Positions 22,156 to 35,068 of a stretch of 64,000 nt of DNA are shown one piece after another (the stretch's first letter is position 1; the number at the start of each line of letters is the position of its first letter). Below the pieces are notes generated by a model that was given only the letters and a program-made list of their open reading frames with translations, did not search any database and was not told the origin of the DNA. Source of the stretch: Serinus canaria (Eukaryota > Chordata > Aves > Passeriformes > Fringillidae); the NCBI RefSeq assembly GCF_022539315.1, contig NC_066337.1, positions 2,499,234-2,563,233 on the forward strand. Direction: 5' to 3'. The translations under genes were made by a program, and so were the position numbers.

Positions 22156-22605
22156 CCCAGAGCCCTGGGATGTTTTTGGAGCCCTGGGATGTTCCTGGAG
22201 CCCTGAGATGTTCCTGGAGCCCTGGGATGTTTCCAGAGCCCTGGGATGTTCCTAGAGCTGTGGGATGTCTCTGGAGCCCTGGGATATTTCCGGAGCCCTG
22301 GGATGTTTCTGGAGCCCTGGGATGTCTCTGGAGCCCTGGGATGTTCCTGGAGCCCTGGGATGTTTCTGGAGCCCCGGGATGTTCCTGGAGCCCTGGGATA
22401 TTTCTGGAGCCCTGGGATGTTCCTGGAGCCCTGGGATGTCTCTGGAGCCCTGGGATATTCCTGGAGCCCTGGGATGTTTCTGGAGCCCCGGGATGTTCCT
22501 GGAGCCCTGGGATATTCCTGGAGCCCTGGGATGTTTCTGGAGCCCCGGGATGTTCCTGGAGCCCTGGGATTTTCCTGGAGCCCTAGGATCTTCCTGGAGC
22601 ACCAG
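22156..22605. repeat. 19-bp minisatellite (GAGCCCTGGGATGTTCCTG), about 23 copies
   Basis: Highly regular array. The variable triplet after GATGT/GATAT (TCC, TTC, CTC) and CCCTGGG/CCCCGGG variants give a secondary pattern of about 57 and 95 bp. Because 19 is not a multiple of 3, open frames run through it on both strands in several frames; none is a gene. Confidence 0.93.
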
Positions 22606-22871
22606 GCTGCCTTGAGGCACGTTGGCGCTTCTGTGGAGGTGCCAGCCAAGCTCCCGAAAGCCGTGTGTGAAATCTCACAGAGCAGCTTTAACTCCTTCCA
22701 GTGCCACCCTTGGAATTCTTAACCTCGGCAAGAGGCTTTTGGCTGAGTTTCCAGCCGGTGCTGCCTCGTTTTTGTTTCGTCCTGGGAAGGCTGAGTAGAT
22801 GTGGACATCTCCACATCTACACAGCTTTCAGTTTGAAAGCTCCAATTCAGCACAGAGTGATAGCTCTCATG

Positions 22872-22919
22872 CCTGGAATGCTCCTCACTCCAGTGTCTGG
22901 AATGTTCCTTACTCCAGTA
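22872..22919. repeat. 24-bp tandem duplication
   Basis: CCTGGAATGCTCCTCACTCC is followed by GTCTGGAATGTTCCTTACTC, with AGT ends: two copies with three substitutions. Confidence 0.7.
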
Positions 22920-25610
22920 ACTTCCACTCAGTGAAAAGGGAAAGAGCTCCAGAGTTGCTCTCAGAGGCAGAACAGTGGCTCTGTAGAACACGCCAAGGTG
23001 CCTTGAATAAAGAAATGAGATTACAGCAAGGAGGCTTTTAGGGGAAACAAATTGGGGTGATTCTTTAGCTTCCTGTTCACTACCTATTTATTCAGGCAAT
23101 TGGGTGGGTCATAACAATTTACAGGGAGTGCTGGATGTGGGGTTGTGCTGCCATCCCGTTATCTCTCCCTCATGGCCAGCAGAAGTGGTCCCTGAGGATT
23201 GCCTGTGCTCAGAGCAGATGCACAAATAAAGTCAGGGCTGTGCATTCTCAGCTCGTGGCGTATTTAATGTGAAATCTTGGCTTTAATCTCCACAGAGGAA
23301 GTTTTTAACCCTTATAAGAGAGAACAAGGCAGCTGCAAGGAAAAAGGAGCAAGTTTTTATATACTCCCATGGTTTTTATGATTATTTGAGGACATTTGGG
23401 GCACAGAAGATTGGTGTCTGTGTATTTATTAATTTCCTTGGTGTATCCATATGGATGATGCCTGCTGTGTGTGATGTGTAGGCAACTCAGTGCTGTGGGG
23501 CTGACTGTGCTTGAAGCCTCCTTTGCTTCCCAATCTTTATCTTCCCATGACAGGGGCACATAAGGGAAGTCTGGGTGTGGGAAGAGGGAGATGGGGATGA
23601 AGGACCAAGCCCTGAGGGTAAATGATTTGGCAGGACACCGGTGCTGGAAAAGTCACACGGCTTGAAACCACCCTGGCTGCTGGTGGGTGAGCCCCCAGGA
23701 TGAGCGTGTTGGTCTGGAAATGGGACACATAATATTCCTAATAATTTCACAGGCAGCTCCATTCATTTCAGAAGTGAGAGGAGCCACTTGTGCTATTCTG
23801 CCTGGCTCTCTTTATGGTATAATCTCCCATTGAGATTCCAGGCACAGCTCTGCTAATTAAAATGATGAATGCCGGAGGAAGGCTTTGGGTTTCAGGTTGG
23901 GTGTTTTAATTTTTTTCTTTATCCTTCTTCTGGTGGGTCTCGCTGGTATCTGCACACACAGAGGCTGCTTCAGGGGATATTTGCTCACTGGATGAGTAGC
24001 CAGCACAGATAGAAACGCTCCCATACCCACACACAAACAGCGGCTTGGAGATCCTGAGTCCCACATGGCTCCTGCCAGCCTGGGAATTGTGTCAGCTCAC
24101 GTGGCAGTCACAGCACCTTTGGAGCCATCCCTCAATGCCATCTCAGCTCCAAGGAGAGTGCTGAGCTCTGGGGTGAGCTGCCCTCCTGGGGTTCAGTGAG
24201 CTGCAGCTCTCCTGCTCTCGCTTGGCGTGCAGGGCTTTAGGGGCTGCTGGCAGGATGTGCTGGATTTCCTGAGGATCCAGGAGGAATTCGGGATCCAGAG
24301 GGGCACTTCTCCAGTGCTGCTCCATGCTCCCTGGAGTATTCTAAAGAGCTGCCGTGCTGCTCCCTACTGGCAGCCACATATTGGTGACATGTATTTGCAC
24401 AAAAGTAGCTGGAGCTAAAACTTTGCTCATTCCAACCCCCGGGGCAAGAAATCAAGGACCGTGGGGATCCTTTACCTTCCCAAAACACCACCGGGGGGCT
24501 GATTTCAGCTGCCCACCAACATTTTCTACTTTAAATGTCTTGTGGTTTAATTAATAGGAAGAAAAGCTAAATTAAGAGATCTGATGGGCTCTCTTCTCCT
24601 GTAATTAAGGCCGTGTTTTGGAGTAGAGGCACTTGAGAGCAGCGTTTCCATGCGGTGGCAAGATCAGGGAGCAGATGTGTTCTCTGGTGGGCTGTGAGGG
24701 AAGGGAATGAATGAGCAGAAACACACCAGGAAGGTCCTGTGGGGGGGGTTGAAATGTCTGTGTTTTGCTGTCACCAAAGCAGAGCTGCAAAGAGCAGCTC
24801 TGAGGTGCACGACCCGTGTGCTGACATGAGCTTGAGCAGGGAGGCTTTATGGGGGAAGGGGCAATCTGGAGGAAGCAGGATTATTTCCTTGGATTTTTCT
24901 TTTTTCTTTCCCTTCTCACATCCTCTCTGTCCTCCCTGTGGCTGTGAAGAAGAGGATGGAAGTGATGGGTGGGTTGGTTGTGTCCCTGAGGGTTACACAC
25001 ACAGGAGACTGTCACATTCCCGTGTCCCAGCTGGGATGTGGGGCTTGCTGACACAGCCCCGTGGTGTTCCCAGACCAAAAGCTGCCTGGGGCACTCCTAA
25101 TCTTTCTCCTCTCAACAAGGTGGCTCTTGTCCCAGCACTGGCTCTGGGCTGGATCATCCCACATCCCACATCAGAGCCAACCCAGGGATGGCCTTGGGCC
25201 CCCTGCGTGGCTTTGCCCACCCTGGAAAAGCTTTGCCTTCAGCTCTTCACTTCCCCAGGGTGACCAGGAGGGAGGAGTTTGCTGATTTAAGAGTAAAATG
25301 AGGGAAAACTCCATACCTGAGCCAAAGAGAAAAGATCCCAAGTGATTTGATCAGTGTCTGCTTACCAGTACATCCTCTGAGCATGCAAGGAGCAGGGCCA
25401 GCCTCGGCAAAGAGGTGACACACACTGCCCTGGGATCCCAGCCCAAGATGCAGAGGGGATGGATCCAGTGCCCAGCTGAAGTTGGCTTTCCAGCTCTGGA
25501 ATGTCTCCCTTCCATCTTCTGAATACCACCTGACATCTTTTCCTGCTCGACTCCTCTTTGAATTCTGCTAAAAACCTGGAAAAGGTGGAAGTCTGGTCCT
25601 CTGTGTGCTA
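22920..25610. other. Unique sequence, no gene recognised
   Basis: No CR1, LTR or exon recognised. A G8 run lies at about 24741. Open frames are short. Confidence 0.45.
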
Positions 25611-25755
25611 TCATGGAATCAGTAGGGTTGGAAAATCCCTTTAAGACCGAGTCCAACCATTCCTCCAGTGCTGCCAACTCGTGTCCCCAAGTGCCACATC
25701 CACATTCCTTTTGAGCACCTCCCAGGATGGTGATTCTGCCACTTCCCTGGGCAAA
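25611..25755 (-). mobile_element. CR1 3' end, reverse strand
   Basis: 'catggaatcagtagggttggaaaatccctttaagac', 'gtccaaccattcc', 'aagtgccacatccacattcc' and 'gccacttccctgggca' in order. Confidence 0.9.
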
Positions 25756-28017
25756 AGGTGACTTCCCTGTCACCCCTCGGGACACAGCTCAGTGTGGTGA
25801 CATCTCATCCCCTGCGCTTGGGGATGTGCCGGCAGAAAATCCCCAGCTCGTGTTTAATTTCCATCAGCCGTTGGTGAATTTGTAGCTCCCTCCTCCGTTT
25901 CTGATCCAAACAGCTGTGCTCGTGGGGGCATGGGAAGGCACAGAAATCTTGAGACAGATGCTCTGACTCGTGCTGCTCTTTAATTCCAATGATTTAAATG
26001 GAAATTGTGAGCGCCTACTGCGGGACGAGTCCAGGCGCTCCGCAGCCGTTGAGCGTTGTGAATTTTACGATCGGAAGCGTTTTTTCAGGACTGGATTAGT
26101 TTGTTTTCATTTCTCCTCTTGCCTGCTGATCATCCAACTGTCTCATTGTTTGGGTGAGACGCAAAGATGCTCGGAAATACCAATAATAATTAAAAATAAC
26201 AGGCAGCAGAACCAAACCAGCAGTCTGCATCTTGGCTGGTGGCCACTGGAAGCAGCTCGGTCAGGAAGCTGCAGGAAAACCCTGTGTCCTTGCAGATTCT
26301 GGGTGATGCTGGGGCGATTTCCATGGACAGCAGCATCCAACCCCTTCTCCAACTCTCCCTGGAGTTCATGTCCTAAGATGTGTTTTCTATCTTCCTGGAG
26401 TCGCTCAACTCCAGTATCCCACCCTCCAAATCCATCTGGCTTCCTGCCCACAAGATTATGTTATATAAACCACCCCTAAATGCAGTGTCTGGGAAAAGGC
26501 CTTTATGTTTTAATTCTCAAATAGGCAGGGAAAATTGAGTGCTCTGATTGGCATCTGCAATCAGAGCCCCATTCAGCAGGCGCTGTGAAGGGAGTTGATT
26601 GCAGCGAGTGCTGCTCTGACCTTCTGGGGCCTCTGCTGCTGCCTCGGCTTCATTAACAGGATAAATATTTTTCCAGAAACAACATTTCCGAGCTGCCAGA
26701 AGTCATGACAGGCATGGGGACTACTCTGTGGCACGGTCTCTGTCGAGGCAGCTTTTTCACACGCTCTGTGGCTGAAGGTCTGGGTGATGCCTGGGTATTT
26801 TTAGCAGTGTGGTGATGTGGCTAGGGACACCTGGGCTTCTTTCCTGCAGTGCCACCGAGTGGCACGTTGTCATCCTCCCTCCTTCCATGCTTTCCTTCCC
26901 TCAGCAGCTTTCCTCCCCTCTTTCTTCCATTGAGTTTGTGAGCCATGCAGAGCAAGAGCACTGGTTTTGGGAAGTTTTGCCAAATGGAGCCTTGATAAGG
27001 CCCCGGTGCTTTGGGATAACAACAGTGCCAACGATGGTAGCGGGGTGGTAAAGGGCAGCTGGAGATGTTGTGTCCCCTGAGCACTCCTGGAGCACATCAG
27101 GGATGTGGATGTGGCTGATAACCTTCAGTCCTGTGCTGTGACTGTGCTGCTGTGCCCACACCTTGGTACTGAGTCAAATGCCCCGAGTGCCAGAGCCTGG
27201 GACTCGGATAACAGCATCTGCAGCATCAGATGAGCCCCTCCGTGAGTTACAGCCTGGTCTCTGCTCCAGGGGCCTCTCAGCATCCTGCAGCCGGTAATAG
27301 ATGTTTTTAATTCTTAGAGAATTATTGAACAAACATCAGGGAAATATGTTTTACAGTCCAGCGCTGGCTCTGAGCATCATTAACATTGTTATTGGAGACG
27401 AGGTGGATGATTTAAGCAGGGACCTCTGACAAAGACACACACCTGTCCATGAATAAAAGACTTCAATTTAATACCCTCACTGGTAATTAAGAAGAGGATG
27501 AGGGTCAAGTGTGATGCCTGCTTCAGAGGTGTCCCCAGCCTGGCAGACAGGGTGGCAGCAGTAATGCCTCCTTCACCACTCCTTGGCACAGGGAGCAGCC
27601 CTGGCTGCAAGGAGGGGTCTGTGAGGGCACTGGGTGTGGGGCGCTGAGTGCTGGCTGGGCTCTGGGGCTCAGCTCACACAGAGCTGCAGCCGTGGAAGTG
27701 AGCAGAGGCTGCCAACTCCAAGAGCAGGAGTGCAGCCATCTCCTATCAGGGCAGAGCCATCTGCCCCCCTGGCTGGGTGCTGGCAGCCACCAGCATCTGT
27801 GGCCCTGGCTGAGGCAGAAATGACTGGCACATCCCTTCATGCCTTGGCAGTGACAGCTTCCCCCGACCTCTCAGCCTGCCCTGATGCCACAGGTTGGGGC
27901 GGTTTGGTTCAGTTTGTTTTGTATTGAGCCAAAGGAATCCAGCCCCCTGCAGCAGTGAGCTCCTGAGCTCCTGAGCTCCAGCTCAAGGCATCTCACCAGC
28001 CCCAGAGTGGTTGTCTT
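25756..28017. other. Unique sequence with a local CpG cluster
   Basis: 26005-26080 retains about nine CpGs in otherwise CpG-poor DNA. The 169-codon open frame 25970-26479 has no recognisable domain. No exon or repeat is supported. Confidence 0.45.
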
Positions 28018-28165
28018 GAGGCTGTCCCATCCCTGGAAATGTTCAAGGCCAGGTTGGACAGGGCTTGGAACAACTTGGTCTAGTGGAAGGTGTCCCTGCC
28101 CATGACAGGTGGGTAGAAAGAGATGGTCCTTAAGGTCCCTTGAAACCCAAACCGTCCTGGGACTC
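28018..28165 (+). mobile_element. CR1 3' end
   Basis: 'ccctggaaatgttcaaggccaggttggacagggcttgg', 'gtctagtggaaggtgtccctgccc' and 'ggtcccttgaaacccaaacc' are present in order; the terminal microsatellite has decayed. Confidence 0.92.
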
Positions 28166-29009
28166 TTTAAGTGATCCCAGAGCAATGTCCCTGTGAGCTG
28201 GGTTCAGAGGGAATGATGGAGCAGGGAATTGCATCTTCCCACTGCCTTGTGCATCTTCTCGCCCGTGACACAGCCTGGGGCTGTGACTGGGGAAGACTCT
28301 GTTTCCATTCTCTTTCTGCCTTCCCTTGGTCTGTGAGGCTCTCCTGTGCTGCTGGGGCTTTCACAGACTCTGCTGGTGTGTTTGAACCCATCTGTCCTGG
28401 GCACAGTGGGCACACATCAAGGCATGGTGTGTCCTGCCCTGCTCAGTCCTGCTTGCCTCTGACATGTCTGCCAGCGACTGAAAAGGCTGATGAAAAACCC
28501 AGCACTACAAACACGATAATCCTTGGAGGGCCTCAACAGCTGAAATCTTGTATTTTGGCTGTCACTGAGCTCTAGAAATGCTGGTAAACACTGATTTTGC
28601 TTCATTTGGATGCAGAGATGAGCCTATGGGAGGGTTTGGAGGAGCAGAGCTTGTTTGCATGCATGTTTAAGCACACAGGCGTAGTCGTACACATGTCAGC
28701 ACAGAGTTTGGTTCACTTCACTTGCATCCTGCGTAGGCAGCCATGCACGGAAATTACTTCTGCATCAGTCGTGATCCTCTGCTATAATAAAGGACCAGCA
28801 GCTGGTGAGCTCCTACAGCTCCTTGCCTGCCTCCCCTCAGACCAAACAGCACCTCTTCTTCTCTGCCCACACACCTCAATTCTTTTTGGTGTCCTTCTCC
28901 CCAGCTTTTCCTACTGCCTGTGGCTCTAGGAGAGAAGGGGGTGGTGCAAGCGCTGGATCCATGGTGGGGAGATACCGGATTCTGATTAGGAGGGCTCTGT
29001 CCTGCTGCT
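28166..29009. other. Unique sequence, no feature recognised
   Basis: No repeat or exon supported. Confidence 0.45.
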
Positions 29010-29290
29010 GCAACATAGAATCCCAGCAGGGTTTGTATAGGAAAGGACCTTAAAGCCCATTCAGTCCAACCCCTTTCCATGGGCAGGGACACCTTCCACC
29101 ATCCCAGGCTGCTCAGAGCCGCCTCCAACCTGGCATTGGACACTTCCAGGGATGGGGCAGCGACAGCTTCTCTGGGCACCCTGTGCCAGGGCTTTCCCAT
29201 CCTCACAAGGAAGAATTCCCTCCTAATACCTAACCCAAATCCAACTTCTTTTAGTTGAAAACCATTGCCCCATGTTCTAGCACGATCTGC
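29010..29290 (-). mobile_element. CR1 fragment, reverse strand
   Basis: 'acatagaatcccagcagggtt', 'ttccatgggcagggacacc', 'gggatggggcagcgacagcttctctgggcaccctg', 'gaagaattccctcctaatacctaacc' and 'ttgccccatgttctagcac', extending further 5' than most copies. Confidence 0.93.
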
Positions 29291-32200
29291 CTATCACTGT
29301 GTGCACATTCCCGTCTCATGCGAAGGGCTCAAGTGCCCACCTTGCAGCATCCTCAGTTGGGAAGTCTCTGGAAAACTCTTCAGAGCTGCAGTTTTGGGGA
29401 AGCAGGTTCCCTGGGGCTCTGTGTGAGTGCCTGTGATGTTTCCAGTCTTTTCAACCAGATTGCACCCCAGGTTGTGGGTTGGGTGTAGGCAGCTTGGTGA
29501 GGGGCTGAGGAGCCACCCAGCGAGAGCGGCCGTGGGAGGAGAGGCAGCAGCAGCTCCTCCTGTGCAGCCTGGGAGGATGAGCGTGCTCCCAGATGAGTGC
29601 ATTGTTATGAATTCCCCAACGGTGGGGGAAAACTTTGATCAGAGCTTGCACCTCATTAGACATCAGAGAATTGAGCCGTGAGACACCGATCCATAGGCAG
29701 CCAGGCTTCATTAGCTGGGCTGCTCATGGGACTGCCTGTTTGAGGAACACAGGGAGGCTACAAAATTGACTTTTGTTTTTAATTATGTTTATGAGGACTT
29801 GGTGCTCCCTCCCTTCCATATTATTTTGCTCTGAGGGCTCTAGCGAGATCAGCTTTGGGCAGCTGAAATTGGTGCATCCTTTTTCATCAAAGCGAGCCAA
29901 AATTTTCTTTTAGTTGAATACTGATGTGTGAATCCCTCTGCTGTGCCCTGGGGATCATATTTGGGATCAGGGGCCTCATGGGCCAGGTTTCCATCTCAGT
30001 CACCACATCCCTTGTCATGTATCCGTGTTTCTCCTGTGTTGCAGGAACCAAATCCCAACGTGGTGCTTTGATTGAGCCCAAAAAGCCCAAGTTAATCATT
30101 GCAGTTCAGGAATGTCAGGAAGCAGAAATGTCAAAAAGAAACATTTCTACATTTCCCAACCGAACCTTTTCAGAACTCTCTGATAAAACACCAGCTGGAA
30201 AAGGCAGTGAGATGTGTCAGCTGTGGTTTGGGGTCAAACAAGCAGATTTCAGAGCTGCAGAATCACTGTGGGACAAATCCAGGCAGGATTTAGCCATTAT
30301 GGCAGAACCTTTGCAATTTGAGGCTGGGTTTAGAGAGTTTTGTGTGAGCTGGGCTGCCTGATTTCCATCCTCTGCCCTGCCCTTGGTTTTTGGGGAGCCT
30401 CTGCCTGAACTCCCCTCCAGCAGAGCGAGGCAGAGAACAACCCCGAGCGAGGCAGGGGGGACAGCACATCCATAAGCACAATTCCTGTGGAGCTCCTCAT
30501 TTGACAGGCACAGAGGACAGCAAACATGCCCTGAAAAGCCCGATTTGCACCATTCTCCTTCTCAGCTGTGCTCTGAGAAGAGACATGCCAAAGCACAGAA
30601 GCCCCACGTGCTACAGACGGAGCCCACAGCTGAGAGGATGGAATTACTCACTCACGGACAGCGTTCCAGTTGGGATCACAGCTCAGAGAGAAAATAGAAA
30701 CAGGCAAGGTAGTGCTGCTGTTTCCTCCAACCTGCTTGATCCAGACATGGAGAGGAAAAGCAGAGTGCAGAGCAGATGAGAGAGACATTTGCCTCCTTGT
30801 GTGCAGGCTGGCAGGAAGCGGGGATGGAGGAATTCATCCTCGAGGGGAGGGGGGAATAGGAATCCATCCAAGCTGATTAGTGAGAGGTCTCTCAAAGAGA
30901 CAGGCTGGCTGGATTTAATTCCCTAGTCAGCATTCCCAGTATATTGATCTCCTCCTAAGTAGGAGGGAGGGGGAGCAGAGAGAGGGATGGTGGGGAGCAG
31001 GGAGGGGAGAGAAAAATAGGTTGAGGTGGTGAGAGAGTGAAGGCAGAGGGAGAAAAATAAGGAGTGGAAGAGGAGAGCAGGAAAACAGGAAAATGGCAGG
31101 GCTGCAGAACCAGCAGTGATGATGCTCCAGCTGTGCCATCAGCCAGCCCCAGAGCTGCCACAGGAGATGGAGGAGTTGCTGCTGGAAAATGAAGGAACCC
31201 AGCTTGGTTGTCCCCTCCTGGATCCTTGTCCATGCTGGGGATGCAGCAGACCTGAGTGTCCAAGGAAGGGATGCAGGAGCAGCTGGATGCAGCCCTGAGC
31301 TGTCTGGGTGAGGAAGGAGGGTGATCAGGTGCTTACAGATGTTCCAGAGCTTGGGGCAAAGGCAGGAAACTTCAGCATCTGGTACCTCCTGCAACACCAG
31401 GGATGGAGAAGGGAGAGATAAAGTCTTTGCAAGACAGGAACCCCTACTTGCAACAAGCAGGAAGCTTTAATTTCTAGCCCCAGCTGGTTGTGAGATATTA
31501 GGCATTAAAAGTACATTATTCTGATTGCTGTCTCACTTCTTTTTCCACTTTTATTCCTCACTCGGATTCCAGCACGGTTTTAGTGTGCAGTCCCTCTAGA
31601 TCCACAAGTGCCAGGAGCCAGTGCTGTATACCATCCACAGGCTCAGCCTCCAGCTTTCACATGGGATAATTAAAGCATTAATCTCTTACTCCAGCAGCCT
31701 GGAAGACAGCAGCTGCTAAAATAACATGTGTGGATTGCTACAAAAAGGAGCTTTGCTTCCAAGAGAGGGGCAGCAGCACCTTTTGAGGTCAGCAAAGCTC
31801 CTGGAGCTGGGGAGGGTCCAGGGCAGAGCACAGTGCTGGCCTTTGAAACTAGAGGCTGCTCTTGAGTCTCAGATCTGCTCCTCCCTAAAATCTTCCAACC
31901 TTGCATGAGGCAAAATGTTTGAATTTCTTCATATTAGGTTGGGCTTGGAGTGGGTTGGTGGCTCCTTTTCCAAGGAGTTGACAAATCCTTGGGAAATGCA
32001 GCCTTGAGTTGGGAGATGAGGATCCAGAGTGGTGCTACTGGATGAAGTCTCAAAAATTGGTCTCAAAAATTGTTGGCTTCTTGCTGTGGGAATCTTAAGT
32101 ATTTTAAATATTGTTATCATCCTTGAGGGAGTACTGTTCTTAAAATTATTTTTGGGGGGGGTTGTTTTGTTGTTGTCTTTTTTTAAGTGTTCTTGCGAGT

Positions 32201-34568
32201 ACCTGGGCTTAATCTCTGTAGAAAATATTAATTTTTGGGGCAATATTGAGGCTAAGGAGAGAGAGGGATCTGATATCCTGTTGTGGGCTCTGTAACAAGG
32301 GATGTTTTTTCAGCAGGACTAAGGAGAAGGTACTGGAGCATGACTTTATTGAGATTACTGCTCACCTGAGAGGCTGGGGATGTTTGCTGCCACTCTCAGA
32401 AGAGTGGCAGGGATTGTTAAGTCTTGATTACATGTGGAATGTTCAGAAGCTCCACACCCTTCTTGGGTACTGAATCCCTCCCTCTGTTTCTTTGGCAACC
32501 AGCTGCAAAACATCTGCAAGGTACAAAGGGATGGTTGGGCTCTGGTGAAGGTCCAGGGCTCTCCCTTAAATACAACATCCCACAGGAGCTGCTGTCAGTG
32601 GTACCTTGAGATTTTAGCCTTTCTATTTCCCAAATCCTGTGCTGCAGTAGTGCATAACTCTAACTCCATAGGAAGTGTCAGCTCATGTCTTCACATCTTG
32701 GTCAGCCGAAACAATTCCTCTGGGCCTGGAACCCAAGGACACCCAACAGCCTCAGGACCCAAAAATTATAAACAAAAATAAACTGGGGAGGAGCAAATTG
32801 GGGATGGGACTTCATTGCCTGAACTGAAATTGGAGAATGAACCCCTGCTATGGAAATGGACCAAACTGAAACCTGCCTGACAAACTGGTGAGCACTGTCC
32901 GTGCTGGGTGCAGCCCCTGGGAGGCTCTGACTGCCCCAGGTGTGTCTGTTCAAGGCCTTTCAGAAATTCCCACTCTGTTCTCCTAGCTCTGCCTGGCCTC
33001 TGCTCCAGGCAGCCACTCCAAGGCTTCAGCAGTGCAGACACAGATGAAACTTCTGGCATCTCCTCTGAGAAAGCCCCCAAACCCTGCCACACACCGCAGG
33101 GATTCCGTTCATGAGATGCCAATGATTTTCCCAGCTTCATTAACGCTCCTCAGCCCCATTTCCATTGGTGCTGTGGCTGAGAAGATGGATGTGTTCCTTA
33201 CCTGAGGTAATGAAGGCAAGGCAGCCTGATGGAAGTTCACAAAAAGCCCCCAGACACTGATCAGTAGCGGAGCTGGAGCCCCCGTGTGACACCCAGGGGG
33301 GCACAGATGGAGGAGCCCAACCTGGGCTTGGAGTTGAGAATGCTGGAGCAGGGGAAGGACAGAGGACAAGTGTGGATGGGTGTGAAGTGGGGTAAGTGAA
33401 GAGTGGAGGTGGGTTTTGGTGTTTCTGCCTTGTTCAGCTCTCCAGTGCATTGTCCTTCATTTTTCCATCCCCTGGGGGTAAATCACTGCCTCTCCAGGCT
33501 CTGGGTTGCTCTGTCTCCACCTTCCTTCAGCTGCAGTGCTCTCATGGATGTAGGAATGAGCACAAAACCTTGGGAAGTGGTAAAAATTTATTCCAGAAGA
33601 ATGGGTCTACACTGCAAAAGAAAACCAGAATAACCCTCCCAGCTTCATCAGGAGCCACTTCAAGCACCCAGCCCAGGGGAATCATGGCCAAGAGCAAGCC
33701 CTGCCCCAGGCTGCCCTGGAGGAGCCCCTGCTCCAGCCTCCCCTCTGCCCTGGCCTAGCAAGGACTGCTGAGGGAAAAATTAACTTTTAATTGAGTGGGT
33801 AGATGGACAGAGACCCTGGGAAGGTGATCTAAGGGTAGTCTTAGGGCCAGCTCTGCGTGTGTTGCTTTATGGACCTGGACTTCATTACCCTGAGAGCAGG
33901 GAAGTGCATTCCCAGGCGGAGAGAGGTGAGTCTGCAATTTTCAGCTGAGTGAACAGGTCGGGCACAGTGTCAGCAAGACCTCCTGTGTTAAGCAGGAGAT
34001 GTCCAGGCTTTTTCTTGTTGTGGAAGACAACTCCTTCAGGAGCCCACCTCCTCCTTGCAGCTGGAGGCTCCACCTGAGGGAGCCCTGGTGTGGGGAGGGC
34101 AGGGATGTGGCGCTGTCAGTTGGCAGTAATGGGATCCACCTGCTCGCACACAGTGCTGCAGGAATAAAAAATGCTCCATTGTGCCTCTGGAATAGCTGCA
34201 ATTAACAAAATCTGAATAGCCAAGGGCTGGATTCATCTCACAGATGCTGTGGGAGGCAGCTTGAAATGTACCCACAAGCACTGATTGGGGTCTCGAGCCT
34301 AATTAGTCCCCGGGAGGCACCAGTTAGGATGTGAGATGGATGTGGTGTGGGCTCCAGGCAGCTCTGCCCCACACAGGAGCGTGGTGAGCTGCTGTGAGAA
34401 AGGGCTGGGAGCTGTCCTTGGGGTGCTGTCACCCTGCAGCTACAGCAGACAGGGCACGTGGGCAGTGCCAGAGCCTCTGCCCTGCTGGGCAAAGCCACCC
34501 CCGTCCTGCTGCTGCTGGAATCAGACAATGCCAGCAGGGTTTGAGTTGCAAGGAAAATTAAAAATAAT
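29291..34568. other. Five kilobases of unique sequence
   Basis: No transposon recognised. A purine-rich tract lies at 30950-31100 and a T/G-rich low-complexity tract at 32145-32190. The 145-codon open frame at 29924-30361 has protein-like composition but no recognisable family and no splice context. Confidence 0.45.
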
Positions 34569-35068
34569 CTTGTGAGAAGGGACACCTCCCACTGTCCCAG
34601 GCTGCTCCAAGCCCCATCCAGCCTGGCCTTGGGCACTGCCAGGGATCCAAGGGCAGCCACAGCTGCTCTGGGCACCCTGTGCTGGAGCATCCTCAACCCC
34701 ACAGGAAAGAATTCCTAACTCCCAATCTCCCATCCATCCCTGCCCTCTGGCACTGGGAGCCATTCCCTGGTCCTGTACCTCCATCCCTTGTCCCCAGTCC
34801 CTCTCCAGCTCTCCTGGAGCCCCTTCAGGCCCTGCCAGGGGCTCTGAGCTCTCCCTGGAGCCTTCTCCTCTCCAGGTGAGCACCCTCAGCTCTCCCAGCC
34901 TGGCTCCAGCCCTGCAGCAGCTCTGGGCTCTGTCCAGCAGCTCCAGCTCCTTCCTGTGCTGGGACCCCCGAGCTGGAGGCAGCTCTGCAGAGGGGCTGAA
35001 TCCCCTCCCTCAATGCTCTGCCCACTCTGTGGGATGAGTCCAGGGTGCCCTTGGCTTCCACAGGGACA
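34569..35068 (-). mobile_element. CR1 3' half, reverse strand, long copy
   Basis: Reverse complement of the same CR1 region as at 10.2-10.7 kb: 'gggacacctcccactgtcccaggctgctcc', 'agctgctctgggcaccctg', 'ccatcccttgtccccagtccctctccagctctcctgg' and 'ctctccaggtgagcaccc'. The extreme 3' terminus is lost. Confidence 0.93.

Noticed and set aside
22086..22722. Repetitive ORFs such as the 187-codon minus frame
   Set aside because: They come from the 19-bp array, which is open in several frames on both strands.
25970..26479. 169-codon ORF over the CpG cluster
   Set aside because: No recognisable domain; cysteine/serine-rich tail looks random.
29924..30361. 145-codon ORF with protein-like composition
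   Set aside because: No recognised family, no splice or promoter context. Kept only as a chance ORF pending a database search.
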